A DNA stretch of 64,000 nt from Gonapodya prolifera JEL478 (GCA_001574975.1 KQ965752.1:190802-254801); one strand, 5' to 3'. Positions 1-12,300 are shown, counted from the first letter of the stretch. Notes: generated by a model from the letters alone, not told the origin. Made by a program: numbers and translations.

Positions 1-139
1 ACCCAGTGGTGAATACCCGAAGCCGAGTGAGGAGGGGTGCCTGGCGTGTCGTTGTTGCACGGGTTGCGGTTGCTAACTTTTAAGTCGTGGTTTTCGTCTC
101 TCTCCCCTTCTAACCGCCCCCACCCCAACAGCCGCTGTC

Positions 140-2728
140 ATGACCGAACTCGGATACGAGCCGCCCGAACTCAGCCCGCGACGCAGTATGGCCGATATTC
201 CAGACCCGCCGTCGCCCATCTCGCCGCCTCGAGGGTACCCCGCCCCGCTTATTGCCGCTGGTGCTGGAGCCGCCACGGGCGCCGCGGTTGCTAGCCTGCT
301 CCCACCGGCAGACGACGATTCGGACGAGGAAAAGCATGTTCCGCCACCCGCTGAGGCCCGCGACGTGCCGGCGGAGCCTGAGAGGAGACAGAGCGACGGG
401 TTCAAGCTACCGAATATTATTGGAAACTTGATGAGAAGGAGGTCGAGTTCCAAGAGTCGGAAGGAGGAGAGTGTAACGTCCGCGAGGGCAATTGGGGATG
501 CGCGGGAGGAGGAGGAGAGCGGTGAGTATGGGGGGTTGTGCGTGTGCTTGGGACGGTGAGTGGTGGTGCTTACGTTGCTTGTTTGGTAACTGTAGAGGAA
601 CGCCGTGAGGGATTCTTTGAGCGTGTGGTACGAAAGTCTCGCTCTTTGAGTCGCAAGCGCACGTCGAGGTCGTTGAGCAGGAAGCCAGCCGAAGACAGAG
701 GTGCAAGTGAGTTGGCGTTGGTTTTCATTGTTGTTGCGTGCCGGTTTTGATGGTTGGTGGGTGACAAGGTTCGTCTTTTGCGAACGTCGCCACCGCGGCT
801 ACTGCTGCCGCTGGGTTCACGCGAACACGCAAGCGTAGCGTGCGCTCGTCTAACGAGGAGCTCATTATTGAAGAGACGGACCAAAAGACCGGCTTAACCG
901 TTCGGCGCAAGGTTGTCAAGCTTGGCCCTCCAGGCGCTGAAGTGATTGAGCTGCAAGACGAGCCTGACGATACCGGCTTCATCAAGAAGCGCACGATCCG
1001 CCGTGGAGATGCCGAGTGGGAGGAGTACTGGGAGCTGATCCAGAGCGAGACCACGACGACTCGGACCGTGACTCGCAGAATTACCAAGAGCGGCAAGGCC
1101 GGCGACGAGTACTTGATTGTTGAGGAGGACGAGACCCAGCCAGACGGAAGGGTGGTGACAAACAAGAGGATTGTGCGGCCGGGTGATGCCGAGTACCAGA
1201 TGTTCATCGAGACGATCACCACAACCCAGACGACTCGCAAGGCTCCCGATCCGATTGTGGGGACCAGGAAGCTGGCCAAGAGGGGTGAGCCTGGGTATGA
1301 GTTTATCGAAGTTCAGGATGTCGATTTGGAGGGCAATGTGAACAGGAGAGTCGTGAAGCAAGGAGATGCCGATTACGGGTGAGTTGTTCTTGGATGCTGA
1401 TAGCAGGAGTTGTTGGTGCTACAATATGGTCTCGATCCGCAACGTCAGGCACTTCTTGGAGATCATAAACACCAGGAAAATCACTCGTCGCAAGGGCGAG
1501 CCTCGGTACAAGTGGATCATCGTTCAAGGTGGAAGAGAAAGTGTCGAGGAGGACATCATTGAGACTACCACGACAACTATTCTGGGGGCGGACGGAGTAC
1601 CGCATACCGTCACCAGCACTTCCATGCGAAAGATCTTGAAGAAGGGAGAGCCTGGCTCAGAGTACATTGTGGTCGAGGATACCGAACTGTCTCGTCCCAC
1701 GCGGAGCAGGATCATTCGGCCCGGCGATGCGGACTGGGAATACTTTGAGTCCATGCTCGACACCGAGGCTGAAAACGGCCGCCCCGTGACGACCACCCGC
1801 AACATCTTGAAGCACGGCGAGCCAGGAAACGAGTATCTCGTCGTCGAAGAGGATGAGTTGCAGCCAGATGGCACGTTCAAGAAGGTCCGCCACGAGATTC
1901 GCCAAGGCGATCCAAGCTACGCATACTACGTTTCCTTCCTCGAGACCGTCCCGCCCGTTGCAGGTGTGGCCGGTACCAGGAGGATCAGCAAGCAAGGTCC
2001 CGTTGGAGGGGAGTGGATTGATGTGGAGGAAGTGGCACCTGAAGGAAGGTCGACTCGCCGCACCGTGAGACAGGGAGAGCCGGAGTACGAGTTCTTCTCG
2101 GATATTATCACGACGAGGAAGGTGAAGAGACGGGCCGGAGAAGTCCGGTACAAGTATGTCATTGTGGCGCCCGAGCTCGATGGCGAGGAGTCGCGCAGGT
2201 CGGGGTCCAGCCAGTCCCTCAAGTTCGCGTCTGAGGGTGGTCTCAGGGAACCCATGCGTGAGGAGGCAGCTTCTTCTAGTGACGGTGGTGAGTGCAAGCC
2301 TATCGATGCTTGGTGTGCACAAAGATCCTTATAATACATCTTCCTCGATCAGACTCTGGAAAAGTGCGAATGACCACCATCCAATCAATCACGGCTGCGG
2401 TGCTCACCAAGGCGGATGTGTCCCGAATCAACCCGCCTACGCAGTCGCTCATCATTCCAAACAGGTTCTATGTGGCGCAGAAGGGTTACAAGGCAGAAGG
2501 CGAGGGAGAGATTGATGTCGCACCCAAGGATCTCATGACTGTTGAGAGATGGGCAGAAGGGGGGCGTTATGTGCAAGGTGAGATCTGATAGATGCACGAA
2601 ATTTCGTTGAGTCGTAGCTCATAGCGTTTTCTTGCATAGGGAAAAACTTGAACACCACCGCGACGGGAACGTTCCCGGCCATCATTTTGATCAAGCACAC
2701 TCATTCGCAGGCTCGTAGGAAATCGTGA
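140..2728 (+). CDS. Tandem-repeat protein with C-terminal SH3 domain
   Basis: Six exons (140-521, 596-706, 769-1378, 1449-2287, 2353-2577, 2640-2728) give 751 residues in one frame. The N-terminus is Pro/Ser-rich with an Ala/Gly stretch and acidic and basic patches. Eight degenerate units of about 45-60 residues follow, each with a K-x-G-E-P-G-x-E-Y-I-V-V-E type half and an R-x-G-D-A-D-Y-E-Y-F half; units 4 and 8 keep only the first half. Units 1-4 match units 5-8 in order, so a four-unit block was duplicated. The last ~85 residues read as an SH3 domain (start YVAQKGYKAEGEGEIDV, end GTFPAIIL), split by a phase-1 intron. That SH3 closely resembles the one in the receptor at 38843-41178. Intron 2 ends in AAG. 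No signal peptide or clear membrane segment is seen, so it is probably an intracellular adaptor. Function unknown. Confidence 0.8.
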
Positions 2729-2919
2729 TTTATTGGCAGAGCAGCCTTTTTTATACTACTTCGGTATCGCTGGCATAACTTGGACGTGGGACGTAACTAA
2801 CTTAAGGCAGTGGAAGTTATTTGGTACTTGTAATCGCGTACTCTATTACAGCATTAGAAGTTGCATGAGGATTGATTTGACGCTGTGCTCAGTCTCCGGT
2901 TGTCCTGAGCAAAAATTCA

Positions 2920-4074
2920 ATGCCACTAGAATCTCTAGCCAGCGAAATCGTAGAGCTCATTCTGGTACAGCTTCCCCCCCGCACCGTTTACTCCGTTCTT
3001 CGTCTTGTATGCCGTTGATGGCGCTCAGCTGTCACGACGCCCCTCGTCAACACGGATGGAGCCATCCCCGTCGCGCTGCACCTCATAATATCGCCATCAC
3101 CGGTGAAAACCATGTTCAAAACATCGAGCCTGCAATCACGCTTGGTGACCGCGTCCCCTGTGAAACTTCTCCACCGATTTGAGAAGGTTAAATCCGGATG
3201 GATTGGAGGATCGGTCATTGTTGAGCTCGATTCACGCATATTTGAGCCGGAAGCGATAGCGAACCATCGATACTCGAAGTGATTGCCGCTGCAGTTGATC
3301 TCAATAGAAAATCCATGCCGAACTTGGTGGAGCAAACCTTAAACTTCCTGAGGAGGATCAGGCTCCGACACATTCGCAGGGTCACCGCGTTCACAAGTTC
3401 TTTCTTCACTGTGTTCGCTTGACCATCAAGCCCACGTCATTTGCCGACCTTCCGGATGCCGCATTCCGTGGAGCTGTATCGTTCCTTCGGGAGATGGAGC
3501 CAATGCGTGTGGACATGGACTTTACGTTGGACTGTGTAGCCAGATGGCTATCACTGTCCTGTGGACCCATCCCTTCTGTTACATGCTTTGGGCAACTCGA
3601 CGGTCTCACAACACAACTTCCAGAACTACCCTGCCATTGGACCTGATATATATGGAAAACACGGAGTTCCTTAACCTCCGCGAATTCGGTGTACTGTCCT
3701 TAAATATTGATGACAAGGACTTGACCTCATGTGCTTCACCACCAATGAGCGCAATCCAATCTATGGTAGTACGGGTCGAGTCATATGTTGAAAGGATGAA
3801 CACCGCCAGCATTCGGTCTATCCCAGTTGTTCTTATGCCTGTGTTACGCCAGATGTACTTGGCTATTTTCCCAAACCTCAAGGCAGTACAAGTACTCATA
3901 CCATCCTCAGAGGTTCAACCCTCCGTTTTCGCAACAACTGCATTCTGCACTGACATGCTGACTAGGCTCTCTGCGGAAGAGATTTGGTTGTCACAGGAGA
4001 ACAATATCCACCCATGGTCAGACCTTGACGAAAAATGTGTTAACGACGTAGCAACAGTCCTCAGGAGCAGGTGA
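2920..4074 (+). pseudogene. F-box gene, decayed (copy A)
   Basis: An N-terminal F-box-like stretch starts at 2920 (LASEIVELILVQLPPRTVYS), with the same layout as the copies at 4252 and 9234. It then has an in-frame TGA where the neighbour at 4252 encodes Arg (CR-stop-W against CRRW). Downstream blocks at 3419-3646 and 3544-4074 match the middle of the 9234 copy (MEPMRVDMD against LEPIRVDMD), but the frame changes. F-box proteins bind Skp1 and present substrates to SCF ubiquitin ligases; this copy looks inactive. An unusual splice pattern could rescue part of it, but not the TGA inside the F-box. Confidence 0.6.
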
Positions 4075-4251
4075 AAGCGGGTCACGGTTGATCCGTGGGG
4101 CAACCGAAAGCAATACAGCGATCGCACATTGCTACAACACCAGGGCTTGGCACCGAGATACGACAGACTGTCCAGCCTAGTTTGGCGCCACGGCGTGTGA
4201 ATGTACCTTTATTTGTAGTTCCATCTTCAGATTGGAGTTTCGAGATCGACC

Positions 4252-4620
4252 GTGCATCGTAAAATATCGCTCGTTTCGCTTCCCGACGAAATCAACGCGC
4301 TTATCCTTTTCCACCTCCCTCCCCGCACTTTCTACGCGATACTCAGTCGGGTGTGTCGTCGATGGAACGCTGCCGCCTCCACATTCCTCACCAACAACGC
4401 TGGATCATCGATCCCCCTGTCGCTCCACCTTGTCCTCCCCCAACCGGAAATCGGAAGAAACTCTTATCCGACGATCGCTGTGAAATTGCTGGAAAGGTTC
4501 GAAAAAATCGACGGGAAAGGGTGGATCTGTTATGTCAAGCTCGACCCGGGAGTGTTTGAGGTCCACGAGAGACTAGGAGCGCCGATATTGTGGGAATACT
4601 TTTGGCGACACCGACCTTGA
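4252..4620 (+). pseudogene. F-box gene fragment (copy B)
   Basis: An open stretch of about 120 codons carries an F-box (SLPDEINALILFHLPPRTFY, then CRRWNAA) and the following segment shared with copies A and C (LLERFEKIDGKGWI). No in-frame ATG precedes it; an upstream in-frame TAG lies at 4216. The frame closes at 4620 with no recognisable C-terminal half. I read it as a truncated family member. It could be expressed if an upstream exon supplies the start. Confidence 0.5.
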
Positions 4621-6259
4621 GGCTTCCGCCATATCGTTCCATAAACATGGCGTGATGCCACCACGGAATAGCTATTGCTGCTCAACTGTACACTAACACC
4701 TTGAAGACTGTTCCGAACATTAATTTGGGCCTAGATTCGGCGTCGATGGTGACAAGCTCCACCTAGATGACGTGGTCTCAGAACTAGCACCGCCCAAAAG
4801 GAAACCTTCAGACGCAGCAGCCGCAAACCGCACACTAAAACGAAACAATAGTGTGTATACATCAGGTAATATTATCGATAAGCCTGCCGCACCCTTCGCA
4901 AGCCAAGAAGGTAGTTTTGTGTTCACGGAGAAAAAATCCATGGCCCTGACAGAAACAGGGGTCGATAATTCGTCTTTTAACAGGCAAGGCACGTGTCGCA
5001 GCAAAGTAACCACGTGTCTTCCACGACGTGCACGAGAGTGGTTTCGCCCCACCCATACTTGACAATGACGTGATCAACATTTTGAACAGATACATTTTGC
5101 GACTCTCATAATGTTCCCTTTCACTTCGACGCCCTCGCCCTCAATGTGCTGCGCTGAGAGTGAGACAATAGCTGTACCCCAGCCTGGCGACACAACGAAT
5201 CCTGAATAACCTGTCAACTCGTATCTGTGCGAAAAGAATCCAGTTTTCGAGGGCAATTTGTGAGGGGCGCTGGCGGGAAGCGCCCCTCAGAGTAGGATTT
5301 GTACGTGCGGGAGAGACGGGACTGGGTAGCGCACGAGTGGTCGAGTGTTCCGTGTTGGGTCTCCCTTGTACAATGTGCTACGTAACCGAGATAAAATGCT
5401 ACGGCTAAAGTACTAATACGCAACTTAGCAACTGTCAGTGAGCAAGGGGCCGCCCGAAGCCCCTGACAAATTGTTCACTCATAAGTCCACTGATCCGGAC
5501 TTCAGAGTTACTTGGCTTTTTCTACGCTCCTCTTTGACGGTTGTCCACACTCTTGTGGGACTTATTTGTCTGGCCAGACGACGTGCACAAGTACGCTCTG
5601 TGGCGCTTGGCACTCGCGTAATTCTTAAATGCTAGTAAGTGTCACTGGACGAGGATAATAAGGTGTATTTAGCCATTCACATAACCTGGCGGCTTGCTAC
5701 GTTCTCCAGGTCTTTTTCCCTGCACGTCCAGCGAGGTTGCGCCTCTTCTCCACCCACTGTTCCGTCACTCCGACGTTGTACTCCGAATCCAAATACCCAG
5801 CCACATCACTTCACAAAGCCACCCATTACATCCTCGTGTTCCCTCCGCGTGCTCGACGTCCTCACTGCCTTTCTCCAACAGCCAACTTCGTCCTGGAATA
5901 TACTCCGCGACGCCACGCACCATCAAATGCTGTCTCGTTTCCAACCAAGCCTTTCCCAGAAAGCTTTCGGTTTTGGTCAGAGTCAGTTCAGTTGTGGAAG
6001 ACACATCGCGCCCGCACTTCCGTTGTCAAAGGGAGCGGTTACATGATCAATGAATAATGTTCTATAGTATCACACTTGTTTGGAAGAGCTTATCTACTAA
6101 CTTTTAAATGTATACATAAGTATAAAATGGTATTTTTTTTTTTTTTGCATATGCGCGGAAGAGTGCCAGCGAAGCCCGTGACAGCCCAGTCAGTACTAGC
6201 GTGAGAGATCAGCTGGGAATACTGCGTGCTGTAGTTTTGCCCTTTTGAAAGGGTGAAAC
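4621..6259. other. Region without a recognised gene
   Basis: One open stretch on the plus strand (4772-5062, about 96 codons) resembles nothing I know and may be the tail of a lost F-box copy. The rest shows no convincing codon pattern. A run of T lies near 6131. I see no transposon ends or RNA gene here. Confidence 0.4.
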
Positions 6260-6599
6260 GTGGCGAGCCGAAATGTTTTGTTGACCTCGTGTGTGCCATT
6301 GAAGTTACAAGGAATGCAATGGTGGGTTTCAGCGACACATCAGGCTTTGGAGATGCAACGTGTCAGAGAGGAATACCGAAACACTATTCAGAATCGTGCT
6401 GCGTGGGCCCAAAAGAAGGGTTTTCAGGTGATGCGACAAGATTTTGATGTATTTACCGAGGAAGATAGGCCATTTGTGAAGCAAGAAGGGTGCCATATTA
6501 ATGTTAAGATAAGCCTGGTGTTCCTGGTGGAGGGAGATCGTTTCAAGAGACAACGATTCGACAGCAGAGGGGCAGGCACCGCAGTCGCCTATTGCTTCA

Positions 6600-6911
6600 T
6601 CCATGGCGATATGGCAGACAAGTGTTTCACAGGTGATCGAGTGGTCCATGAGGACAGCAATCTGCGGGCCATTTAGAGATGTCAGGGAACGAAGAATGTC
6701 ATGAAAAGAGGTGCCAATCGGCGCAACATCATCGGATGCCATGAGGATGTGGACAGGTTTGACAGAGATGGCAGGAGACCAGATATTCGGATGCACACTA
6801 TTCACGGCGTGTTACGAGGAGATAGACGTTGTGCTCGGGGGGCAGAAACTTCCACGCACGCGGTTTGCGCACTCCTACGTCGAGAGCTCCAGCGATTCCC
6901 GCCCGGAGTAG
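6600..6911 (+). pseudogene. Possible remnant of a pepsin-like aspartic protease
   Basis: One plus-strand frame reads TAICGPFRDV, then a stop, then IGATSSD, and further on CYEEIDVVLGGQKLP. In pepsin-family (A1) proteases the second active-site loop (DSGT followed by a GP segment and an IGA segment) precedes a Cys and an I-GG strand with this spacing. The catalytic Asp itself is not intact. The upstream open stretch 6260-6676 shows nothing recognisable. This rests on weak motif resemblance only. Confidence 0.3.
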
Positions 6912-7152
6912 AAACGAAAGGTTCCGAGATTGCGGTGGACGACTTTCCTTTTCAACACCGTGGACTTCGAAACGACAGGACAATAGCGAAGAGCACCGAG
7001 CTTTCGTGTGCTCTGTCACTGGGTTGCATATATTAACGGATACTCCGTCACATTCCCTCGGGCGTTCGTCGTTCAACCGCAAAACGTGTATTCAAACTAT
7101 CCAGAGACAACAACAATAGGCATCATAAGTTCATGCGGCAACTCGGTATCTT

Positions 7153-9079
7153 TTACAGCGTTCCAGCCGATCCCAACTCTTTCAACGCCTGGCCCACCCT
7201 CTTGGACATGGTCTTTTCTCCCTCGCGGATCCAGACACGGGGGTCGTAGTATTTCTTGTTGGCTGTTTTTGTGACAGAACATGGTAAGGCACATAGTCCA
7301 CGAAAGGGAGAGTACAGAGTCAACCCACGCTTGTCCTCGCCGTCGGGGTTGCCGATCTGGCCCTGGAGGTATCCTTTCTTGCTCTCGTAGAAATTTTTGA
7401 TACCCTCCCAGTAGGCCCATTGAGTGTCGGTGTCAATGTTCATCTGTCATTCAAGCATGACCGAAGGTGACAAGTAGTCGGGGGGTCAGCGGTCGAAGCC
7501 CGGACTAGAAACGTCTCAAGCCAACATAAAACGAACCTTGATAACACCGTGCGACACAGCCTCCTTGATCTCAGCGTCCGTGCTTCCAGAGCCTCCGTGG
7601 AAGACAAAGTTGACGGGCTTGGATCCAGCGGCCAGGCCGAGTTTTTGGGCCACGAACTCCTGGTGCTTTCCGAGAAGTTGGGGGTGGAGCTTTACGTTGC
7701 CGGGCTTGTAGACACCGTGAACGTTGCCGAAGGCGGCAGCGATGGTGAAGAGGTCGGTGACCTGAGAGGAAGAAGTCAGTTTTCTGTATCAGAAAAATAG
7801 TACGTCGGAAGGAGTTCCAAGAACTACCTTGGTGAAAGCCTCGTAGATGTCCCAGATGTCCTGAGGTTGAGTGTACAGCGCGGCGTTGTCGACGTCCTCG
7901 TTGTTCACACCATCCTCCTCTCCACCAGTGATACCGATTTCCATTTCGAGGAGGATACCGAGCTTGGCCATTCGCTGGAGGTACCCGACGCAGATCTCGA
8001 TGTTCTCGTGCTTGGGCTCTTCGGAGAGGTCGAGCATGTGGGAGGAGAAGAGGGCCTCGCCGTGGACTTTGAAGTACTGGGGGACACCGTGAGAGATGGT
8101 TACGAAATGTTTCGTCACATGGAGGAGAAAACCGGAAGCCTGCTTCGTTCCCAACGCACCTCCTCGTCCGCTTGGAGCATGCCGTCGAACCACGGGAGGA
8201 GCTTCTTCGCGCAGTGGTCGGAGTGAACTGCAAGGTTTTGTGGGCAACAAAGTTTCTTGTGACCACAGTACTCCAAACCTCCGAACCCATCAACTGCGTC
8301 ACAACTCACGGAGAACGGGAATGCCGTACGCCTTGGCGACTTCACGGACGTACTTGGCTCCCGACACAGCACCGAGGATGGAGGCCTCCTGCTTTCCGTT
8401 CGCGAGACCCTTTCCAGCGAAGTAGGCAGATCCACCTTGCGAGAACTGGATGATAACGGGGGCCTTGTTGTCGCGGGCAGCTTCAAGGACGGCATTGATG
8501 GTCGAGGAGGTGGTGCTGGTGGTGTGTCGATTGGGAGATTGCGGGAGAAAGGTCGGAGGGAATGTCACAGTGAGAGGGGGATAACGAATCCTTAATGGTA
8601 AAAGGAACTTACCAATTGAAAGCAGGGATAGCGAATCCGTGCTGTTGACGGCGGGATGGGGTGTAGGGAATTTGATGTGCCCGATGTGGAATGTCGTTCA
8701 GGAAGAGAGATGGTGGTGGTCATGTGCGATTGACGAACGTCAAACCACGAAGTATAATCAAAAGCCGTCGTGCCGACACTCGCCTTCTTCGCGTAGGCGA
8801 TGAGTTTCCTGTCAAGAGTAGGAGAACGGGTGAGTCACAATCCTTCGTTAGGAATCGACCGTGATCCGCCATCTGAGACGGCATCGCTCTGACTCCGCCA
8901 TCTCACACCGCGTCCGCGCGTCAAGTTCAGCAACGAACCCGCCACGTGCCCCAGTGCTGTCCCCTTGACGTGATTGCGACATCAACAAGCCCGTGGGGAG
9001 CAACTCACCGGACGTTCTCGCCCGTCAAGACACCGGTAGGGATACCAGACGCGAGAATTCCTTCGAGATGGCCGGACAT
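7153..9079 (-). CDS. FBA1: Fructose-bisphosphate aldolase, class II
   Basis: Nine exons (9079-9009, 8808-8784, 8641-8613, 8515-8310, 8227-8160, 8076-7828, 7761-7537, 7443-7329, 7262-7153) give 365 residues, the usual length for fungal class II aldolase. The enzyme cleaves fructose 1,6-bisphosphate in glycolysis and uses a divalent metal. Family marks are present: HSDHC with metal-binding His near residue 110, EMEIGITGGEEDG, the downstream His in NVHGVYKPGNV, and FHGGSGS for phosphate binding. The C-terminus PNKKYYDPRVW is typical. Intron 2 appears to use a GC donor (AAG|GCGAGT), because no GT donor restores AKKHGFAIP. All family motifs are present in one open frame. The closest genes are F-box relics on the other strand. 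Confidence 0.95.
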
Positions 9080-9233
9080 GATGGGATGGATGCGGTGCGA
9101 TTGAGTTGTTGAATTTGTTTGCGGAAAACAACGGAACAAGGAAGGGCCGGCTCCGCCACCTTCACTTCAGTCAACGGAAGGGCCACTCAACCCGATTGAA
9201 ACAACCATCCATGGAACCTAAGCAAATAAATTC

Positions 9234-10750
9234 ATGTCGCTCGACACACTTCCGAGGGAAATCACGGACCTCATTCTCATCAGACTCTCTCCGCGCCATG
9301 TCTATGCCCAGATCTCGCTCGGATGCAGGCGCTTGCAGTTCCTATCGCAGCACTTGCTGGACTTTGGCGGCCGCGAGAATCACATTCCTCTATCCTTGCA
9401 CCTCATAATCAAACACATGACTGGGAGACGGCGTGCATCTACACTCGAAGATGCCATGTGGTCATCGAAAGTGATGCTGCTGGACAATTTCGAAACGGTG
9501 GAGGGGAAAGGCTGGTTGGCTGGTTCGGTGACCGTCCAGATGCAGGGACACGCTTTCTAGCAAATGTTGGATGAGGGTCGAGGGGATCTTCGGGAACTTG
9601 TGAATGAATTTGTCCACAAGAGTTGTGAGTCTAATTCACTTTCACTGCCGGCCTTCCTAAGTTGAATCACAAGCTCCACAACAGTATCCCTCTTAGAGCC
9701 GCCATCTTATGAAGACAATAATCTTCACCGTGACCCAATTATCACACCGACTTTCCATCTCCATCTCATCCGCCTTGCAGTAGGACCCTTATCATTTTCG
9801 GGTCTCACGTCCCGAGAAGCAATCCAGACACCTTTTGAGTCACTTCGGGACTTGGAGCCAATCCGCGTCGATATGGACACTTCATTAAACACCATCCTTC
9901 AATGGCTCCCGCTCCCGCAACATTCCATGCCATCAGTCCGGTGCTTTACCCAGATGGACTTGTGGTGCGGTGTGAGCGTCGAGCCAAATCCAAGCATTGG
10001 GGATATGCGTATGTGTTTAAGATTTTGCCCACGTCGAGGAGCTTCAAATTGATTATTCGACAGGAGTATCACCTGACCCAGAAGTGTTTGAACAAGTGGT
10101 TCTGCAGAGGCTGGACTCACGCAGTCCTTCCCAGCGGGCTCAAATCAAACATCTCAACTTCATTGAGTTACGTTCGGCAGGAAATCAGGGTGCTGGCCTC
10201 CTACAAGTTTTGCGGTACTTTGACAGGCTTACGGAAATCGGCCTGTCCGACTTTTTTCTCCAACAGCTCCCCTCATTGATTCTACAATCTCCTGCACCTC
10301 AGTACGCTCTGTTGTCGTGCGGATCTATTACAGGGATATCACCGCGCACGTGGAATCCGGCTGTACCCTAATGAGCATCGACTTGGAGGACGTAATCCCA
10401 AAAGTGGAGAGAGCAATTTATTCCCGTGTTCGAGAATGGAAGCTCTCGCTCGAGGACACGGAAAACAAAAAACATCCCTGAAATTTGGGTCGCCATGGTT
10501 GACTCGGCGCTGCCCTCTCGTGTGAAGGAGGTGACGTTGGTGCGGGACACGGCTTGCTAGTTTGAGCGGGAGGACCACACAAAGTTCATTTGTGAGGTTG
10601 CTGAGGGTCTCCGAAGGAAGGGGAAAACCGTCTTGGTGGACTTGGGAACGCGGTACAATGGGCGGACGAATGTCGGGGATGCCGTGGCGCCATGGTGTGT
10701 GAACTTGTGGACTCCAATCGAGGGAGCCGGGAGTCGCGTGAGGACATTAT
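9234..10750 (+). pseudogene. F-box gene, decayed (copy C)
   Basis: It opens with MSLDTLPREITDLILIRLSP, an F-box of the same family as copies A and B, and stays open to a stop at 9560. Later blocks with family resemblance (LEPIRVDMD near 9850, HLNFIELRSAGNQG near 10145, and a C-terminal block at 10375-10740) lie in different frames separated by stops, including a TAG at 10558. The order matches copy A, so this is one gene decaying in place. It starts about 155 bases from the aldolase start and is divergently oriented; any shared promoter would serve only the aldolase now. Confidence 0.6.
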
Positions 10751-11259
10751 GAGGAGTTCGCCAGTCATGGACGCGGTGACTTTTATGCGATGCACGTTGT
10801 TGAGCACGTCGACCCTCTGGGTGAAATGGCGCCGCCTTGACAATACATTATCAAGTACAATTGCATGCGAACGATTCTTTATACTTTTGTATCACCCTGC
10901 TCTTCAACCACAACTGCAATCTCTGATGCAGCTTTCACCTGCTCTTTTGCCTTCCACTCCCTGTTGCATTCTCGACTGGTACCCCCACTCAGACCACCGC
11001 GAGGGTGAGAGAAAAACGGTGAAAGTGAAGTACCAGCCCAAGCTCCAGTTTGAAAGCAGGGTGATGGACCAGAGTGGGGCGGATGCTGAAACGCCGGTTT
11101 TCACCTTGTTGGCAACGGCACAAGTGAGTATGGGTGGAGCACTGCATGTGCAAATCGTTAAATTGGGATTAAACACACCAGCATGACGAGCGCATTAATG
11201 GAGGATGCGCGAGACGTGAAAACTAAGTGAGCAGACATGAGTACGTCACATCACAACTT
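10751..11259. other. No recognised gene
   Basis: A plus-strand open stretch (10692-11186) and its minus-strand shadow lack family motifs. The sequence lies between the F-box relic and the MFS relic. I see no RNA gene, repeat or terminator that I can support. Confidence 0.4.
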
Positions 11260-12300
11260 TCAACAAAATGATCTCAGAGATAGGCCCGGAGCAAGAGTGC
11301 CTGTACTCATGATCGACCAAATGCACCGTCCGTAATGTTGGGTGTAGCCGACACCCGCGAACGCGAGAAATATGAGCGGCATCGCGACGTGCACCTCGTA
11401 TTGCATGGACCAGCACAGGCCCAGGACGGCGATGGAGAAGGGGACCATGGCGTAAGGAATGACACGCAGGCGATCTTCGGCGCGACGAGTGCCGTTGTTT
11501 CGGGCGGAGGACCGCCGGATCTCACGGTCGGAGAGGGTGCCCCCGAGTTTAGCGCCTGGATGTGGAAGATGCAAGGTTAGGAGCAGGGGGGATGAACAAA
11601 CTCAGGTAAATGCATGTGCCCAGTTCCGCTCTTTCGTACGCACCGGCACACTGTCCCACCTCAAAGAGGAGGTATGCGAGTCCGACAATGGTCTTGTTGT
11701 AGCCCTAGTTTGTGCTCCACGCGGTTGGGGCGTACGTCAGCCTGAAGAAGTTGTGTCGTGTGAATTTGATGATCGCCCAAGCAGCTATTCACAGTCGCGT
11801 TTGCTTACCATGACCTAAACATGTGAGCAGAGCACAAATCTCGCCATTCGGCAAAAGAATGTTTGCATCAAACAAAAAGACAAAGTACCAGTAGTAGATC
11901 ATAACCCCCGTGCTACGATAATCGTGAATGTGACAAACCAATATCGCAAGAACCGCAAACTCGACAGAGGGTTGGAATTACCAGCGAGCACCGCGGTGAC
12001 TTTCTGCCGTAAGGTTGAGTTTGGGTTCAGAGTCTTCAGCGGCGCGGGGACGAACTCGGCGCGCAGGGTACGACACGTACGGAGTGGAGGACCCAAAATA
12101 AGTCCAATAATCGCCCCGCTCTGGAGCCACCCGAGTGCGGTCCCGCGCTCTTGGATCTCAAACAGGTCCGAGACAGTGCCCGAGCCAACGTTCCACACGG
12201 CACAGACGGCGGCGCCCTGGATCAGCGACCTACGAGGAGCATAGTGATGGTGGAACTTTGCCAGCATATGATGGTGGATGCGAGGACGAGGAGCCAGCTA
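11260..12300 (-). pseudogene. Major facilitator superfamily transporter, decayed
   Basis: Minus-strand blocks carry MFS segments in order: near 12240-12070 an N-domain helix pair with the A-like motif (RGTALGWLQSGAIIGLILGP); near 11720-11640 a helix (NKTIVGLAYLLFEVGQCAGA); and at 11574-11260 the GAKLGGTLSD loop followed by two helices. Drug:H+ antiporters of the DHA1 group have this layout. An in-frame TAG lies directly before GYNKTIVGL, probably a changed Trp codon, and the central loop and last helices are not recoverable. It sits head to head with the P450 relic, which suggests a former detoxification or secondary-metabolite pair. Confidence 0.6.

Noticed and set aside
6260-6676. A 138-codon plus-strand open stretch.
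   Set aside because: It begins at GTG, has no recognised domain and runs into the doubtful aspartic-protease remnant in another frame.
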